The notes under the pieces were generated by a model. It made no database searches and was not told where the DNA came from. It saw only the letters and a program-made list of their open reading frames with translations. The position numbers and the translations under genes were made by a program. A stretch of DNA of 64,000 nt from Epiperipatus broadwayi (lineage: Eukaryota; Onychophora; Udeonychophora; Euonychophora; Peripatidae), in assembly GCA_028023455.1 (NCBI GenBank), contig JAQFVV010000180.1:1364001-1428000 (forward strand), written 5' to 3'. Shown in pieces: positions 1-12,099 of the stretch (its first letter is position 1; every line of letters starts with the position of its first letter).

Positions 1-302
1 GTTTGCACTCTTGTTTAATGCTTTATTTACAGTTACCCTGTAATCCCCATACAAACGTATCTGACCATTAGGTTTAGTTATGATGACTACTGGGGTGGGA
101 CAATCTGACTTTTCCATGGGTTCCAACTCCCCTTTCTTAATGAGGTTGTCGATTTCTTTTCTACTTTTGGTTTCTGAGTGAACGGTACCTTTCTAGGTTT
201 GCAAATTATGGGTAGAGCTGATGTGTTCATTTCTAATGATACTGGCTCAGTTTTAATAATTCCTGGTTCCCCATTAAATAAATTTGGAAATTTATTTTCC
301 AT
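1..302 (-). pseudogene. Ty3/gypsy pol: start of reverse transcriptase, cut by window edge
   Basis: This is the linker and first part of a Ty3/gypsy reverse transcriptase, which copies retrotransposon RNA into DNA. It reads from an ATG at 302 directly after a stop codon. The leader FPNLFNGEPG is the conserved stretch found just before RT in gypsy Pol proteins. The frame is lost around 120-150. Downstream, a different frame gives the family motif with KPNGQIRLYGDYR near positions 30-75. The polymerase active site would lie beyond the left edge, so this is a partial copy. An in-frame TAA at 303-305 separates it from the protease. Two lesions within 300 bases make the copy non-functional. Family assignment is confident; the subfamily is not. 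Confidence 0.8.
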
Positions 303-923
303 TTATTTTTCCAACTCGACATTTTGTATGAATGTCAATCTAATCCCTAATTTATTAAACCACTCATGGCCGATTAATGGTTTTATTGGGGCGTGTACTA
401 TATATAATGGTAAATTGACAATTTTACCCTCTACACTGTTTACTGGAGCTTTTACTATGCCCTTTATTTTAATAGCATTGCCATTTACATCTAACACTTT
501 CATGTCAGTTTTTACTATTTTGGGTTTTTGCTTACAATTTTCTGTAATGATCTGCCAATTGCATAGGGAAATTAGGGTTATACCACTCCCACTGTCCACT
601 TCCATGTCTATAGGGCGATCGTATATTTTAACTTTTATAATTATTTTATCATTAAGACTGGTTGCTGTATTGTTAATCATTGTAAATTGTTTTTCTTTTC
701 CCTGTAATTTACAGTTAGTACTGTTTTTGGTGTGTAGTGTTTCATTTTGTTCTCTCCAACACATGTTTTGCCTATGCCCTTTCTTATTACATAATTTACA
801 TTGTTCGCATCTAAAATAGCAGTCAGTGGATTTATGCCCTTTTTTCCCACAACAAAAACAGATAACAGGGTTTCTACTATTATTGCCATTACTTTCATTA
901 TTTTCTGTGGATTTCTGTTCCAC
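303..923 (-). pseudogene. Ty3/gypsy Gag-Pol: zinc knuckles plus aspartic protease
   Basis: This segment carries the nucleocapsid and protease of a Ty3/gypsy retrotransposon. Two perfect CCHC zinc knuckles (C-x2-C-x4-H-x4-C) lie at residues 22-35 (CFCCGKKGHKSTDC) and 42-55 (CKLCNKKGHRQNMC); such knuckles bind the element's RNA. A retroviral-type aspartic protease follows. Its catalytic D-S-G is at residues 110-112 (DSGSG), and a C-terminal PLIGHEWF matches the conserved ILG-like protease motif. The protease would cleave Gag-Pol. The segment is one frame away from the upstream Gag and ends at TAA 303-305 before RT. The Gag shift could be programmed or a mutation; the stop before RT looks like decay. 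Confidence 0.85.
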
Positions 924-1513
924 TGTTTTGAAAGTTTTGTAAACTTCAGTCTGCTTATTTCCCCCATTATTGAATACTGTGTAATTTTGGACTGTTCCAA
1001 GATGAGCTCATAGGCTTTGCTATGTTTGATTGCCTCTGTGTAATCTAGATTTGTTACTGACAGTAGCTGTTGCCATAAGATGTTGCTATTTATGCCTGTC
1101 AGGAACTCTTCAAGGAGAGCTTCATCTAAGTAAAAACCATACACACAGTCTTTAGCTAACACTTGCAGTGCACAATCAAAATCCTTAATTGGTTCATTTC
1201 TAGCTTGCAGCTGATGGTGGAACTGTAGTCTAGCAATGTGACGCAAAGAAGTGGGGTTAAAATAATTACCCAATTGCTCTTTGAAGTCACTGTATGAGCA
1301 TTGTTCAGGGGTTAAAGGTGCTACTAACCAATTTGTGATTCCTATAACCGCTTTACCCGCAAAACATAATACGGTGGCTATTTTATACTTATTGTCTTTG
1401 ACCCTATTAATAAAAAGATACTTTTCTATGGGTTTAACATACAATGGCCAACTGCTCATCTTGATTATGTCGAATTCTCCAATGGCCATATGCAATTTAT
1501 CCATTTTATCCAA
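924..1513 (-). pseudogene. Ty3/gypsy Gag capsid region
   Basis: This is the Gag (capsid) protein of the same element, starting at ATG 1513. The open frame runs on to 677, but the zinc-knuckle frame takes over near 920, so the last part of the longer frame is not the true continuation. Conserved retrotransposon Gag features are visible: an FKEQLGNYFNP segment, then FHHQLQARNEPIKDFDCALQ, then LDEALLEEFLTGI, matching the usual 'gap-E-x-x-x-D-F ... L-x-E-x-F-x-x-G' pattern of gypsy capsids. Gag would assemble the particle in which reverse transcription occurs. It lies just after the primer-binding site at about 1600, the expected order. Start choice: the first ATG downstream of that site. Confidence 0.82.
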
Positions 1514-1598
1514 ATTTTGTACTTAAAAAAATTTCTGCTTTGTGTAAATGGCGAATAACAGCAATTTTAATACACACTACTCTAGCTTTACTAGGTTC

Positions 1599-1616
1599 GA
1601 ACTCTTGACTGTGCCA
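1599..1616 (-). other. tRNA primer-binding site of the Ty3/gypsy element
   Basis: On the minus strand this reads TGGCACAGTCAAGAGTTC. Its complement on the plus strand looks like the 3' end of a tRNA: a T-loop-like GGTTCGA, then an acceptor strand ending in CCA. It sits between the Gag start and the presumed LTR, as expected for the site where a tRNA primes minus-strand DNA. The same ten-base core, TGGCACAGTC, occurs before the other Gag remnant at 8048. Confidence 0.6.
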
Positions 1617-2233
1617 AATTTTAAATCTTCCAGTTATAATATTCACCGGAAAACAATCTATGCAGTAAGCTAACCCTTGTCCTGACTATATATACACACA
1701 ATAATTATAATTACAAAGACTAACGCTGGTAGAATAAGAAAAACAGATTTAATTATAATATACTAATATATACATATTTACACTAATACATTAGGACAAT
1801 CATAATCTATTTATATTACCAAACCCAAAGGTATACGAAAATAATAATGAAGATCTATGCGATCTACTTTATAGTTCCTATGCTGACTATTGGACGTTTG
1901 GAGGCCAGCTGTCTACTCTGGGGCTACCGTGCTAAATAAGTGATGTTCAGTGCCTTTTCCAGTTCCTCTGTATCTGTAGAACTCCCAGTTTTAAGTGTCA
2001 AATCCTTTACACTTTCACTCATTTTTCCAGTCCTGGTTTTCTGAATTTGATTGGTCAAATCTTGTTTGTCCTGGTCAGATCAATTTCTCCCAGTTTACCT
2101 TTTGTCTTAAGTTTTACTTTGGTTGATTATCCTTTGCAGTTCGATTGCTTTTTAATTAATCATGTTGTTTATCTCTAATGTTCCTTCATTAATTAACCTT
2201 CCTGTTGTTTACATGTTGTTTTAAAAAATAACA
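1617..2233 (-). mobile_element. Possible 5' LTR of the Ty3/gypsy element
   Basis: By position this should be the 5' LTR, directly upstream of the primer-binding site. A plausible outer edge is at about 2233, where the minus strand begins TGTTATTTTTTA, with the customary TG start. The inner edge lacks a clear CA end, and the second LTR is outside the window, so neither boundary is confirmed. No coding potential is seen. Confidence 0.35.
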
Positions 2234-5200
2234 CAGTTATTAAAGTATAATGTTATTTTAAATTAAGGAAGTATTTTTATCTTCACATATGTATATAACT
2301 TACATATGTATATGCGATAAATTATACACATACATACATTTAAATATTAAATCTCTATTTACAACATTTACTATTATTATTTTGTGTGTATGTGTATTTT
2401 AATTATACACATACATAACACCTGTATAAACAAATGTTAATAAAATCCTCTGAGATTCAATTCAATGTATGGTGATCAGCAAATATAACCAGGACACCTT
2501 ATATAAATATTTGTGTAAAGAACAGAAGATTTTATCATTATCAAAATCTGATTTTAATCAAGTGTTACTTAATTTTTGATTCAGTAATGAAATTCACATT
2601 AGGTTTAAATAATTCATATGTTAACTAGAAGTATTATGAAAGTGCTAAAATATGTATAAACAAATGAAACAATCTAAATAAGTCATCATCATTTGGTTCC
2701 AATTGCAATATATTTATTATGTGACATTCTTTTATGGAAAAATTAATGTTTTGAATAGAAAAATAAATTAATTAATAAAGGAAAAGAAACATAAAATTCA
2801 TTAATCTCTCATATATCCTAGTCCTGATTACTTTAAAACTAATTCTAAAAACCTATTAATATTCATGATTTTCATATCTCTATTTCTTTACTACTTTTAG
2901 AGAGTTTTTGATTTTAAAGAAATGTGCATGTATCTATTGTAGTTTTTTATAGTTAGCTATAAATATAGTGGCCATTATAATAATGAACAAGTGGGGAGAT
3001 AAAGGATTAACTGAATTCTAGTAGTAGCAATATAATGTCTTTATATTATTCACTTTTTAAATATTTTCAAGTCTCTTTATTTAAAAAAAGGAAGTTGATA
3101 AAAATAACTTATAATTGTAATGAAGAGAAATTTAAATGGATGAAACTGTTGATCTAAAAGGAAACAAATCCGAATTGTTATAATTAAAAATTAATTATCA
3201 AATAATTAAAATCAATAATATAGTTTTTGTTTGTTTTAAAATAAATTCAAATTTATAAAGACTTTTTTTCTTTGTTTTCTTTTCTCTTTATTATTCTTAA
3301 TTTTAATTTTGAAAGGAAAAAAAAGTTGTTTATACATAATTAAATTTGATTTAAAATATAGTGATTTTGGAGGAAAGCAGCTTAAAGATGTTCCATTACA
3401 CATTTTTTAATGTGATGATGCATATCTATAACACATTGTGTTAATTAATTAGAGAGCAGAATGTATTTTTCAACAAAGTGAACAAGCTTCTACCATCCAT
3501 TCTGAAGTTAATGTACAGTGAGCTGTATGTTTGCTAGTGAAAGCAAATAATTATGGAATGAACCAGGAAACAAAGTATTTGTGCTGCTATCATAGGTATT
3601 GCTAAGTAGTTTTCCACAGGTGTTGATCTCTACCTTAGAATGTGACTCTATGAAAAAAGTTTGAAAAATTTGGCCCTAGAGTGAAAAGAAAATGATGCTC
3701 ATCATTGTTTGAAGGATGTATTCTTTGTCTGGATTTAATAATAGTTGTTGATACCTTCAAAAATTTTGCATGTTAATATATAATAAAATGAGAAAACATA
3801 TTATTGCTGACCAGCCTGAAATAAGGAAAACTAAGAATAAATAAATTTTAAAATATATATAAGAATAAATAAATTTAACCGTGTGTTTACCAGCATGAAA
3901 CAAGGAAGCTAAAATTAAGTAGACTTAACCAGTTGCTCAACAGCAAAAAAGAAGAAAAACTAAGGATAAAACATACTTAATCATCCATAAACAGCTTGAG
4001 ACAATCATAAAAATTGGTAAATTCCATTACCCAGAAAGTTAGTAAGACCATTTTATCTATATGTGTCATGTGTCAAAATTTTTAATATATTATTTATAAG
4101 TTGACCTTAATTAGGTAAAGATAGATTATTATATTTAGAACTAATTTACTTTACTCAAAGTGTATTATATGTTTATCTGTATAGTTATATTTTATTAAAG
4201 ATAATAATGTATACATTTTAAAAATATATTTAATGGAATTTTATTTGATTACTAATTTTTATTTTGCTATATTATAATTAAAGCATCGATCAGGAATATG
4301 GGAAAAAAGAAGAATAAAGAAACATTTTAGTTTTTAGTAGTAATTAAAAAAAAAAACAATACATAGCAGTGAAATTATGTTTATTACGCCTTATTGATTG
4401 GTACTATCCATTTTGTCAGTGTTCCTTTATTTCATGGAAATGTATTGAGATGCATTTAAAATATGGCTACTGCATGGAATAAAATATTGTTGAATTTTAG
4501 AACTTTTGCCTCTGTTTAATTCTCATTCTGGCATTTCATCAATTCAATAAATTATTATAAATTAAAGAGTGCAATGCTGTGCTTAGTGTGCTGATGAGGT
4601 TATCACATTGTGAAAGAAGATTTGAATCTGGATTTTTTGGTGGCATTGTAATAGGTATAGATTAATGGTACCACCTTCAACAAATAAATATGTACAGAGA
4701 ATTCAGGTTTCTTAGAGCATATTCTCATTACACATAAATATATTAATATGTAAGAGACATATCTTATATGAGTAAATTAAGATGAACAGGAAATATTACT
4801 ATTGCTTGGCTAGCATTACCAGGATGAGGCTTATAAACTAATATAGTTCTTCAATATGCACATCCCATTACATTATGTATGTAAATAGATTTAAATACAC
4901 AATATTAAATATAAATTCATAATATAGTTAATATTGAAAAAAATTATTTATAATAAGAAAATAATTAATAACAAATCATATTTATTGCAAGTTGTTAATA
5001 TGATAAAGAAAAGGATACATATTCATTTATTTTTAACAATTATTAAATTTCATATTTTAATATCCATAAAATCTATTTTATTATTATATTCTTTAATTGT
5101 TTTAAGTTTAATATCGACATAAATATCATTAATATATTAATTAAATATATCAATATTTATCCTATCATCATTGAATATTAAAAATACTGTAATCATTCAT

Positions 5201-6102
5201 GTAAAATTTATTAATATAAATATCTGCCAGCCATCCATTTAGTCTATTTGCTATGTTTAAATCTTTTGTTTATTTATAAAATTTATTATTATATTTGAAG
5301 ATAAAATCTTTTACATTAATCTTTTAAAATCATGAATATATTTTTTTATATTATTATTACTTTTAAACAATCATGCTATATTTATATTTTTATATTTAAT
5401 AAACATGTTTATTGTAGTATTAATTATTGCTACTTTATATTGATATATATATATTCAATATCAAATTTAACAAAATAAATAAATTTAATATTTATTATTG
5501 TACAAAAAAATCTTTTAAATTTAATATATCGTGAGAATTATTAACTAAATTGATATTTTTTTTAAAAAAATACTACATTAAAACATTTTTAAAATATTTA
5601 TTTTTATAACTACCAATAGATCTCATGAGAATATTATCCTTATAAAGTTTAGACATTCAACATATTATTGCTATTATTATTTTTTTCTTTCAATTTCATT
5701 ATACTTTTTTGATGCATATTTACTTTTATTTATGTAGTTGAAATAATTCCATTCATAATTTTATGATTACACATGCTTTATACTATAAGATTATGACTCT
5801 TATAACAATATTCCAACTTCTATCATATATAAATTTTTGAGATATAGGAATTTTTTATTAGCCCATAGAGGATTTTTACTTATGCAGCAGAATCCAAAAA
5901 TCTTAGTTTGAATCTGCATCAAAACAGTATACAGGTGAGATTCTGGTGCTTATGTCTTCTGACCATGTTAATGTTTATTAATTGTCTATAGTTGTTATCT
6001 TTAAATCACTTCACTATTAACATCAAACAATGGGTTTTTGGTTATAGGAAATACATCAAATAGTGTAAAACATATTTGAATAAGAACTTTATACATAAAA
6101 AC
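2234..6102. other. AT-rich non-coding stretch
   Basis: This stretch is very AT-rich with homopolymer runs and (TA)n patches. I see no conserved protein, tRNA or LTR edge. The open frames present are short, low-complexity K/I/N/L translations expected from base composition. A degenerate tandem repeat at 3805-4020 is listed separately. Confidence 0.6.
3805..4020. repeat. Degenerate tandem repeat, about four units
   Basis: Successive segments share the order '(ACC)AGC-TGAAA-AAGGAAA-CTAAGAATAA-ACTTA': near 3808 (accagcctgaaataagg), 3888 (accagcatgaaacaagg), 3938 (caacagcaaaaaagaag) and 3988 (aaacagcttgagacaat). Spacing is roughly 50-80 bases. The units are strongly diverged. Confidence 0.45.
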
Positions 6103-6465
6103 AGGCAAAACTCTTCATACAGTAGAGCCACTCAGTGCAAGCCAGAGTAATCAATGGATGGCAGAAGGCTTGTGCATAAAATTCCTATCTAGTGCCTACT
6201 CATGCAATATCCCAAGACTAGTTTCTTGCTTGTGGCTTTCATCAGTGAGGAGCCTTGGATCTGAGAGCACTGCACTTAGATCCTAGGATCTAATGCAACT
6301 CTCCATCAGCCACCTTTTATCTCTACTTAACCACAAGCTAGAAACTAGTTTGGGGATATGGAATGAGTAGGCACTAGATAGGGATTCTATGCACAAGCCT
6401 TCTGGCATCCATTGATTACTCTGGCTTGCACTGAGTGGCACTACTGTATGGAGAGTTTTGCCTTT
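6103..6465. mobile_element. Palindromic foldback element (family A)
   Basis: This is a near-complete palindrome. The left arm has ggcaaaactcttcatacagt, then cagtgcaagccagagtaatc, then atcccaagactagtttcttg. The right arm returns as the reverse complement: aagctagaaactagtttggg, then gattactctggcttgcactg, then gagagttttgcc. The arms are about 140-150 bases with a short GC-richer loop. No coding capacity is visible, so it would be a non-autonomous foldback or MITE-like element. Related copies lie at about 41.1, 41.5, 57.5 and 58.2-58.8 kb. Confidence 0.75.
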
Positions 6466-8047
6466 TTAATAACTGTTATGAGCAAGCATACGAACTGATG
6501 ATCATGTGAACTTTATACATAATTAATAAGCCCTAGCCCTGCTTTATCACAGAATGTGCAGCATGATACATTACCCATATAAACAATTCAATATCAATTA
6601 CACAGAATGTTTTTTTTTTAAAAAAAACAACAACAATATCAATAGATAATTATTGATAAAATGTCACTAATGAAAAATAAGAACACTTACCTTGATTGAC
6701 TAAATTAAGACTTTTAGTTTTCTATCAAGAAAAATTATTTCATTATACCAAGTCAAGTTATTAATGCTACATCTATGCATTGTATTTAGATATATGCATC
6801 GTGTTAGCTTGGAATCTCATTTTTTGAAAAGCATTATATCATTGCTTTTATTAATCAAATACTAGCTTTAAAAATATTTAGAATTGGTTTATTTGCTGAA
6901 TAAGTTCATATTATTTTGTTAAAATTAATACCAATTCAGTCCGTGTTATTTATTAAACAATCTTGATATAAATGTTTAAAGTATAATATACTGATACATC
7001 TTCCCACTTAATCACATGATATGTTTATTTTTAAAATTGATAAGATGGAAATTGATAAATTCTGATAATTTATTATAGCTATTTAATATTTTTACTATTC
7101 GTTAATTATCGTATGTGCTTATTTAATTAAACACAATATCTTAAGAAAATAAAAAAAAAAGCAGCTAAATATAAATGGTTTCTCTTAGACATAGCCTGAA
7201 GAATTATTTTGGACGAATGTAATCAACTACACTTTTTTATTATTATTCATCATTCATTCAACTGTGATTTCAAATTGTTTTCATATACATTATCTGATTA
7301 ATATCTCATTCATTTATAGTATCCCTTCTATGACTTTTTAGTCTTACAGATTGACTTCAATAGCCCAAACCAAATAGTAACTTCATTACAAGGCTTACAT
7401 AAGAAATAATAGTTTTTTATGAACTTCTTCTAGTGGTTTGTAAAATGAGTAAACTTCAGACAAATTAATGTTACTAGAGTACACTTATCAGTTGATATTA
7501 TTGTAAATAAAGAACTATTTTTATTTATGTAATTAATGCCGGCAGTTTAGACGGCTTCCTCCCGGTAATAATTTATTTTAAAAACGTATAATTAAAACTA
7601 TGAATAATTGCTACGCAAATATCTCATTTGAAAAAGAACTCTCTCTCTCTCAAAGTCTTAAAAGAGTTGAGTAGCAGTAGTCATAAGAGAAGCAAAGCGC
7701 TGTTGAAACTTAACAATATTTTTCTCATAAATAGGAGTAAAGTGTAAGCAGAAAATAAGCCTAAATGGACTAAATAAAGGCGTATTAATATACTAATGAT
7801 AATGGTAACTAAGTGTAAATTATTAATGAACTGTAAATAATAATAATGGGAGAAGAAATTTAGACTCGTTCTGCTTGTAGTTATCTTCAAATTGTTAATT
7901 ATTCTTGTTAATATTATTATTTCATATATATAACATTATTAGCGATTTAGCTTAAGAATAAATTTGCTGAAATACAACAGTTATTTGTTATTTTATTTAA
8001 TGTTATGCTATGACAGTTGGGTAGAGACACCCTGTGAATACAGGAGT
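6466..8047. other. AT-rich non-coding stretch; end may hold an LTR remnant
   Basis: No conserved protein is visible. Because a primer-binding-site core occurs at 8048 just before a Gag remnant, the last 500 bases or so (from the GC-richer tgccggcagtttagacggc near 7539) may be what remains of a 5' LTR. I found no matching second LTR. Confidence 0.4.
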
Positions 8048-8057
8048 TGGCACAGTC
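8048..8057 (+). other. Primer-binding-site core of second Ty3/gypsy remnant
   Basis: TGGCACAGTC is identical to the first ten bases of the primer site of the element at 1-2.2 kb. It lies about 60 bases upstream of a plus-strand Gag remnant, which is the expected position and orientation. The match is short, so the context carries most of the weight. Confidence 0.5.
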
Positions 8058-8119
8058 GACAACAAATGGCATAATTGTCGGCTATAATGCGTGAGATTTA
8101 ATTTCATCAGACAAAAAAG

Positions 8120-8755
8120 ATGACATTATCAAGTCAAAGTTTAAAGAAGTCTGATATTTGTAACTCTTCATTATGGAACATTTATGTTGAACATATAGAT
8201 CGCTACATGAGACTGTCGAAGATTGAGAGAAAATTTCCGTATTGTTTTGTTTGGATAGATGTATTATTAATATCAAAACAATTGTGTGATACTAGAATTC
8301 CAAAAGGCATACCCTATAATAAACTACTTGAAAATCTAACATTTATTTTTAACCAAAGAGAATGGCATGTTTACCATTTCGAATGTGGAAACAGTTACCT
8401 CAAGAAAGCTTTCAGGATTATAACATTGCTTCAAGAACTTCAGCAAAACGTGAATTCACATCATATCTTGAAGACATACTCCTAGATCAATTATTCTTTG
8501 GTATGTGGGACCATAATCTTCAAAAAAGTTTGCCTAAAGAAGTTGGTTTAACATTTAAAGCAGCCATTGCAAAATGTATAACACAATGTTAAATTGAAAA
8601 ATGCTTCAGAATTTAAGGTCTCAAAAGAGGAAAGAAATTCAACAATTGTTAATAAAGTGATAATGGAAAAGTTTCCAAAGAACTCTTCAATTAATAGGCC
8701 CACATGTTATTGTTATGGTAGGATTTGTCACATGAAGAAATTATGTCAATTTAAT
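8120..8755 (+). pseudogene. Ty3/gypsy Gag remnant with damaged zinc knuckle
   Basis: This is a decayed capsid gene in two frames. The first frame (8120 to about 8390) gives the N-terminal part. The next frame (about 8362-8592) carries the diagnostic Gag core: PQESFQDYNIASRT, then YLEDILLDQLFFGMWD, then LQKSLPKEVGLTF. The pattern L-x-D-Q-x-x-x-G and the 'lq..Ll.e..lt' tail are typical of Ty3/gypsy Gag. A zinc knuckle follows at 8706-8747 (CYCYGRICHMKKLC). Its second Cys is Tyr, so it should not fold normally. There is a stop at about 8590 between core and knuckle. No protease or RT follows; the next element starts at 9.3 kb, so only the 5' end survives. Confidence 0.72.
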
Positions 8756-9319
8756 ACATCATAGGGCTATTTTTATACTGATCTACTAATTTTTAAAGAT
8801 GTTCTTTTTAATATTTCTTTTATCTACTTCTTTATTTTTCTTCTTTTCACCAATAGAGGATAATTTAGTACTCTATTTAGTACATGATTTGTAATGTTTT
8901 ATTATAAGCATTATACTTAATTGCATTTGCTTATAATACTTAAATTCATTTTTCTGTGACTGCTCTCTTTCAGTTTTGATAACCTATTTATTTCCTTTAT
9001 CCAATTTGGATAGTAAATGTTATTTAAATAATTTTTGCTGCATTTTCTTTCTTTTCTGATTTTTTTTTTTTTACCAATATATATTTATTGTTTTAATTTC
9101 CTTTTAAATTAAGAATATTATTTGTGTTATACATCTGCTTGACCTAATCTTTCTAATTATGAGATTTTTAGTTTGATTGATTATATGATTTTGCTGGAAT
9201 ATATGGGTGACATTCTTCTCACAATCCACCCTGCAAGTAACATGTATATGGAACTAATGTCTTCATATGTAAACCAGATTTCAGTTTGATGAACTTTTAG
9301 CTAAGACAGATCATTATGA

Positions 9320-12099
9320 AAATACTAAATAAAAATATTAATGTGAACTCTGGTGGTATTACGGGGAATAGCCATGCCAGAACTACAAAAATGATGGTCT
9401 TAGGCTTTCAAAATAAAAAATGGTTACATGTTATTGTCAAACATGAAATACCTTAAGTGACATGTATATCCTCTACAGAGTGACATACTCTTCACTTCAA
9501 ATGAATATCGTGGATATATAAAATAATAAATGGAACTTCTCTACAAATTAACTGTTCAATACAACATTGATGTACTTCAAGAGATTCAGCATCAATAATA
9601 CACATCATCTTAAACAGTTTGGTTAATGAAATAATGAATTCTAAACATCATTTGTTTCAAATTATCTTGTAAAGTAAACAATTTCTTTTGAAAATATGTC
9701 AAAAGATTTTGCAAACATCATATGAATAGACACATAATGTTTACAAGTTTCCAATACAATTCTTTCTACCCTCTGATTTTTGATCTTTCTACATTTTATA
9801 TATTTACAATAGATTTCAATTCTCATAATTTTTAGAATTAAGTGAATGAGGATAAATCAAGTTATTAATATGCACTTACTTTATGATGTTAAAATAAGTG
9901 GAATATTCCATTCAGGCAAAAAAGAAACAAATGCTGATTTATGTTTTGCTTCAACAAAAAACATTACCTGCTAAACCACAAATATTAGATCGTTATTATC
10001 ATAACCAACAAAATTCAATTCTAATCACTCTTGGAATCTGCTTTCTATAGTTGAAAGATATCCTCTTTCAAGATGGAATTTAAATAAAACTGATTGGTGT
10101 TGATATACTAGATATTTTGACCACAATATTAGTAGACTTTCTCCAGATCCCTCTATGATAAGTCTAATAATAGTTTAATAGTCCATCCTTTATGGATATT
10201 GTAAGTAATTTATTATAGGACAGAATTTAACTAGAAGTGCTTTTATAGCTAATGTTTATCTAATAAAGATTTAAAAATTTCTGACAAATCTATAAAATCA
10301 CTAGATGATGCTAAAATAGAACATTGGTGAATCTAACTAAAAGTACATCTAAAAAACATTATTGTGGACTGTTAATCAGATGGTCAGTCTTATATGTAAG
10401 ACTTCTAAATTCAAAATTGGTATAATGAGAAATAGCCCCATTAGAACAGAATTGTAGGGATTTCTTTCACAATATTCTTATAACAACAACATAGTAAAAC
10501 ATATAGATATTGATGAACTCAAACTTGCCTTTGATTGTCTTAAATAGAAAAAGCCCCAGAAACAAATAACTTAAATCTATTATTTTTAAGAAGTTTATAT
10601 TTTTAAGAAGTTTAGGATCTAGAACCAAAATATGCTTGTCAGAATTATTTACTAGCATTATTTATACAGAAAGCACTTCTAAAATTTGGTATATAAGCAA
10701 AACTATTGCAGTCATAAAATCAAACAAAGCTACCAATGATCCAAAAAATATCACTGTGTTTTATAAGCTTTTTGAAAGAACCATATTAATAAAAATTTTA
10801 CCAATAGTTGAGAGTCAATTTCTTATAAAGGATGCTTGTTTTTAGGCCAGATAATAGTTATTTTGAACAAATTTTATTTTTAATAACTCACATTGACGAA
10901 GATTTTCAAAATAATTTAAAAAGTGATATAACCTTAGCTTATGATTTATTTATTTATTTATTTTTTTTTTTGGGGGGGGGGGGAGATTTTTTTCCTGAAA
11001 AGTTTCTAAAATTCTTACATACAGATTTACATGACAAAATGCTTTTCAATAAAAACATCCAAGTGACATTAAATGATTATGATTATTATAGGAGATATAT
11101 AAAATTTTACAGAACAAATTACCACAGAATTCATTTCTCTCACTTTATTTACTATATTCATTATTTGATCTTTCAAATATGGATGATAATAAATATATCA
11201 ATGCCAATGATTTTGCTTCTTTCAATAAGAATATCAAAAAATTGGAATTTTTTTTAAGGTTGTAGTCTTATTACTAATCCAATAAAGAAATTATATTCAA
11301 TTTTTTATATAAATAGCAGGAAATCTTTTCATAACCTAAATATAATCTTTTGCAACAGTAGTCTAAAATATGACTGTACTTTATGCTATTTAGAAGTAAC
11401 TTTGAATTGTAGCCTGACTTATTTTTCATCTATTTCAGATTAAATCAAAATACTTGGGATTATGGTGCAAGTACTTTATAGATATCTTTTTTAGCATTAA
11501 CATATTCTGCTGATGAATATTGTGACCCTATCTGGAGAAAAACTTCTCACATTAAAATTCTGGATACTCAAGTAGTAGCATAAGAAATATTGCTGGCACA
11601 TTCATATCTATTCCTTTATAATGATTTTCTATTCTTTCATATATTTTTCCATCAAATACTAGAATACAAATTGCTTCATACAAAATGCATTAAACCGTTA
11701 AGCAGATCAGGCTTAGCAATTACTCATGATATAGTTTCACCACTTATGATTTGATTCAAATCAAGACCCCTTTTTGGAATGTTCAATAATGAATTTACAT
11801 TTAAAGAATTATGGCATAAAAATTGAGATTTTTATTGGAAAAAAATTCCAATTGCATTTCTTTTTTCAGATTCAACAACAGAAGCAACTGGATTTGATTT
11901 TCTTAGATATAAATAGAGTCTTATCAACAGATTCAGAATAACCCATGGCTAGTATGCTCATCTGCTTCATAAATGGAATTTGACACTCACTGATCTTTGC
12001 AAATATGGACAAATACAAATAGTTAATGATTAAATTTATAACTACAGTTACAGAATTGAAATCATTAGTGAATCTCTCTTCTGGTTGAAACGTCTATAA
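9320..12099 (+). pseudogene. Non-LTR retrotransposon (jockey-like 'pol-like' LINE), heavily decayed
   Basis: This remnant can be followed through several frames. The endonuclease side is faint: RWNLNKTDWC near 10070, the segment between endonuclease and RT. The RT domain is clear: KIWYISKTIAVIKS then FYKLFERTI (10679-10790), RPDNSYFEQILFL (from about 10847) and AYD near 10939. Next come LPQNSFLSLYLLYSLF (about 11125) and INANDFA (about 11197-11214), which occupies the F/YADD catalytic position but reads N-A-N-D. The C-terminal region has YSADEYCDPIW (about 11503-11535), RFRITHG (about 11928-11948) and a terminal WLKRL ending at about 12099, then (TAAA)n. A poly-T/poly-G run at 10961-10983 interrupts RT. 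Many stops are present. Clade naming is by motif memory and is moderately sure. Confidence 0.78.
10972..10983 (+). repeat. Run of twelve G inside the LINE RT
   Basis: (TTTA)n, then poly-T, then twelve G. It falls between the conserved AYD and LPQ blocks of the LINE, so it is a later expansion or insertion. Confidence 0.9.

Noticed and set aside
178-819. 213-codon plus-strand open frame
   Set aside because: It is antisense to the Ty3 protease and zinc-knuckle coding sequence and shows no family motif.
4934-5122. 62-codon K/I/L-rich frame
   Set aside because: Composition expected from AT-rich DNA; no motif.
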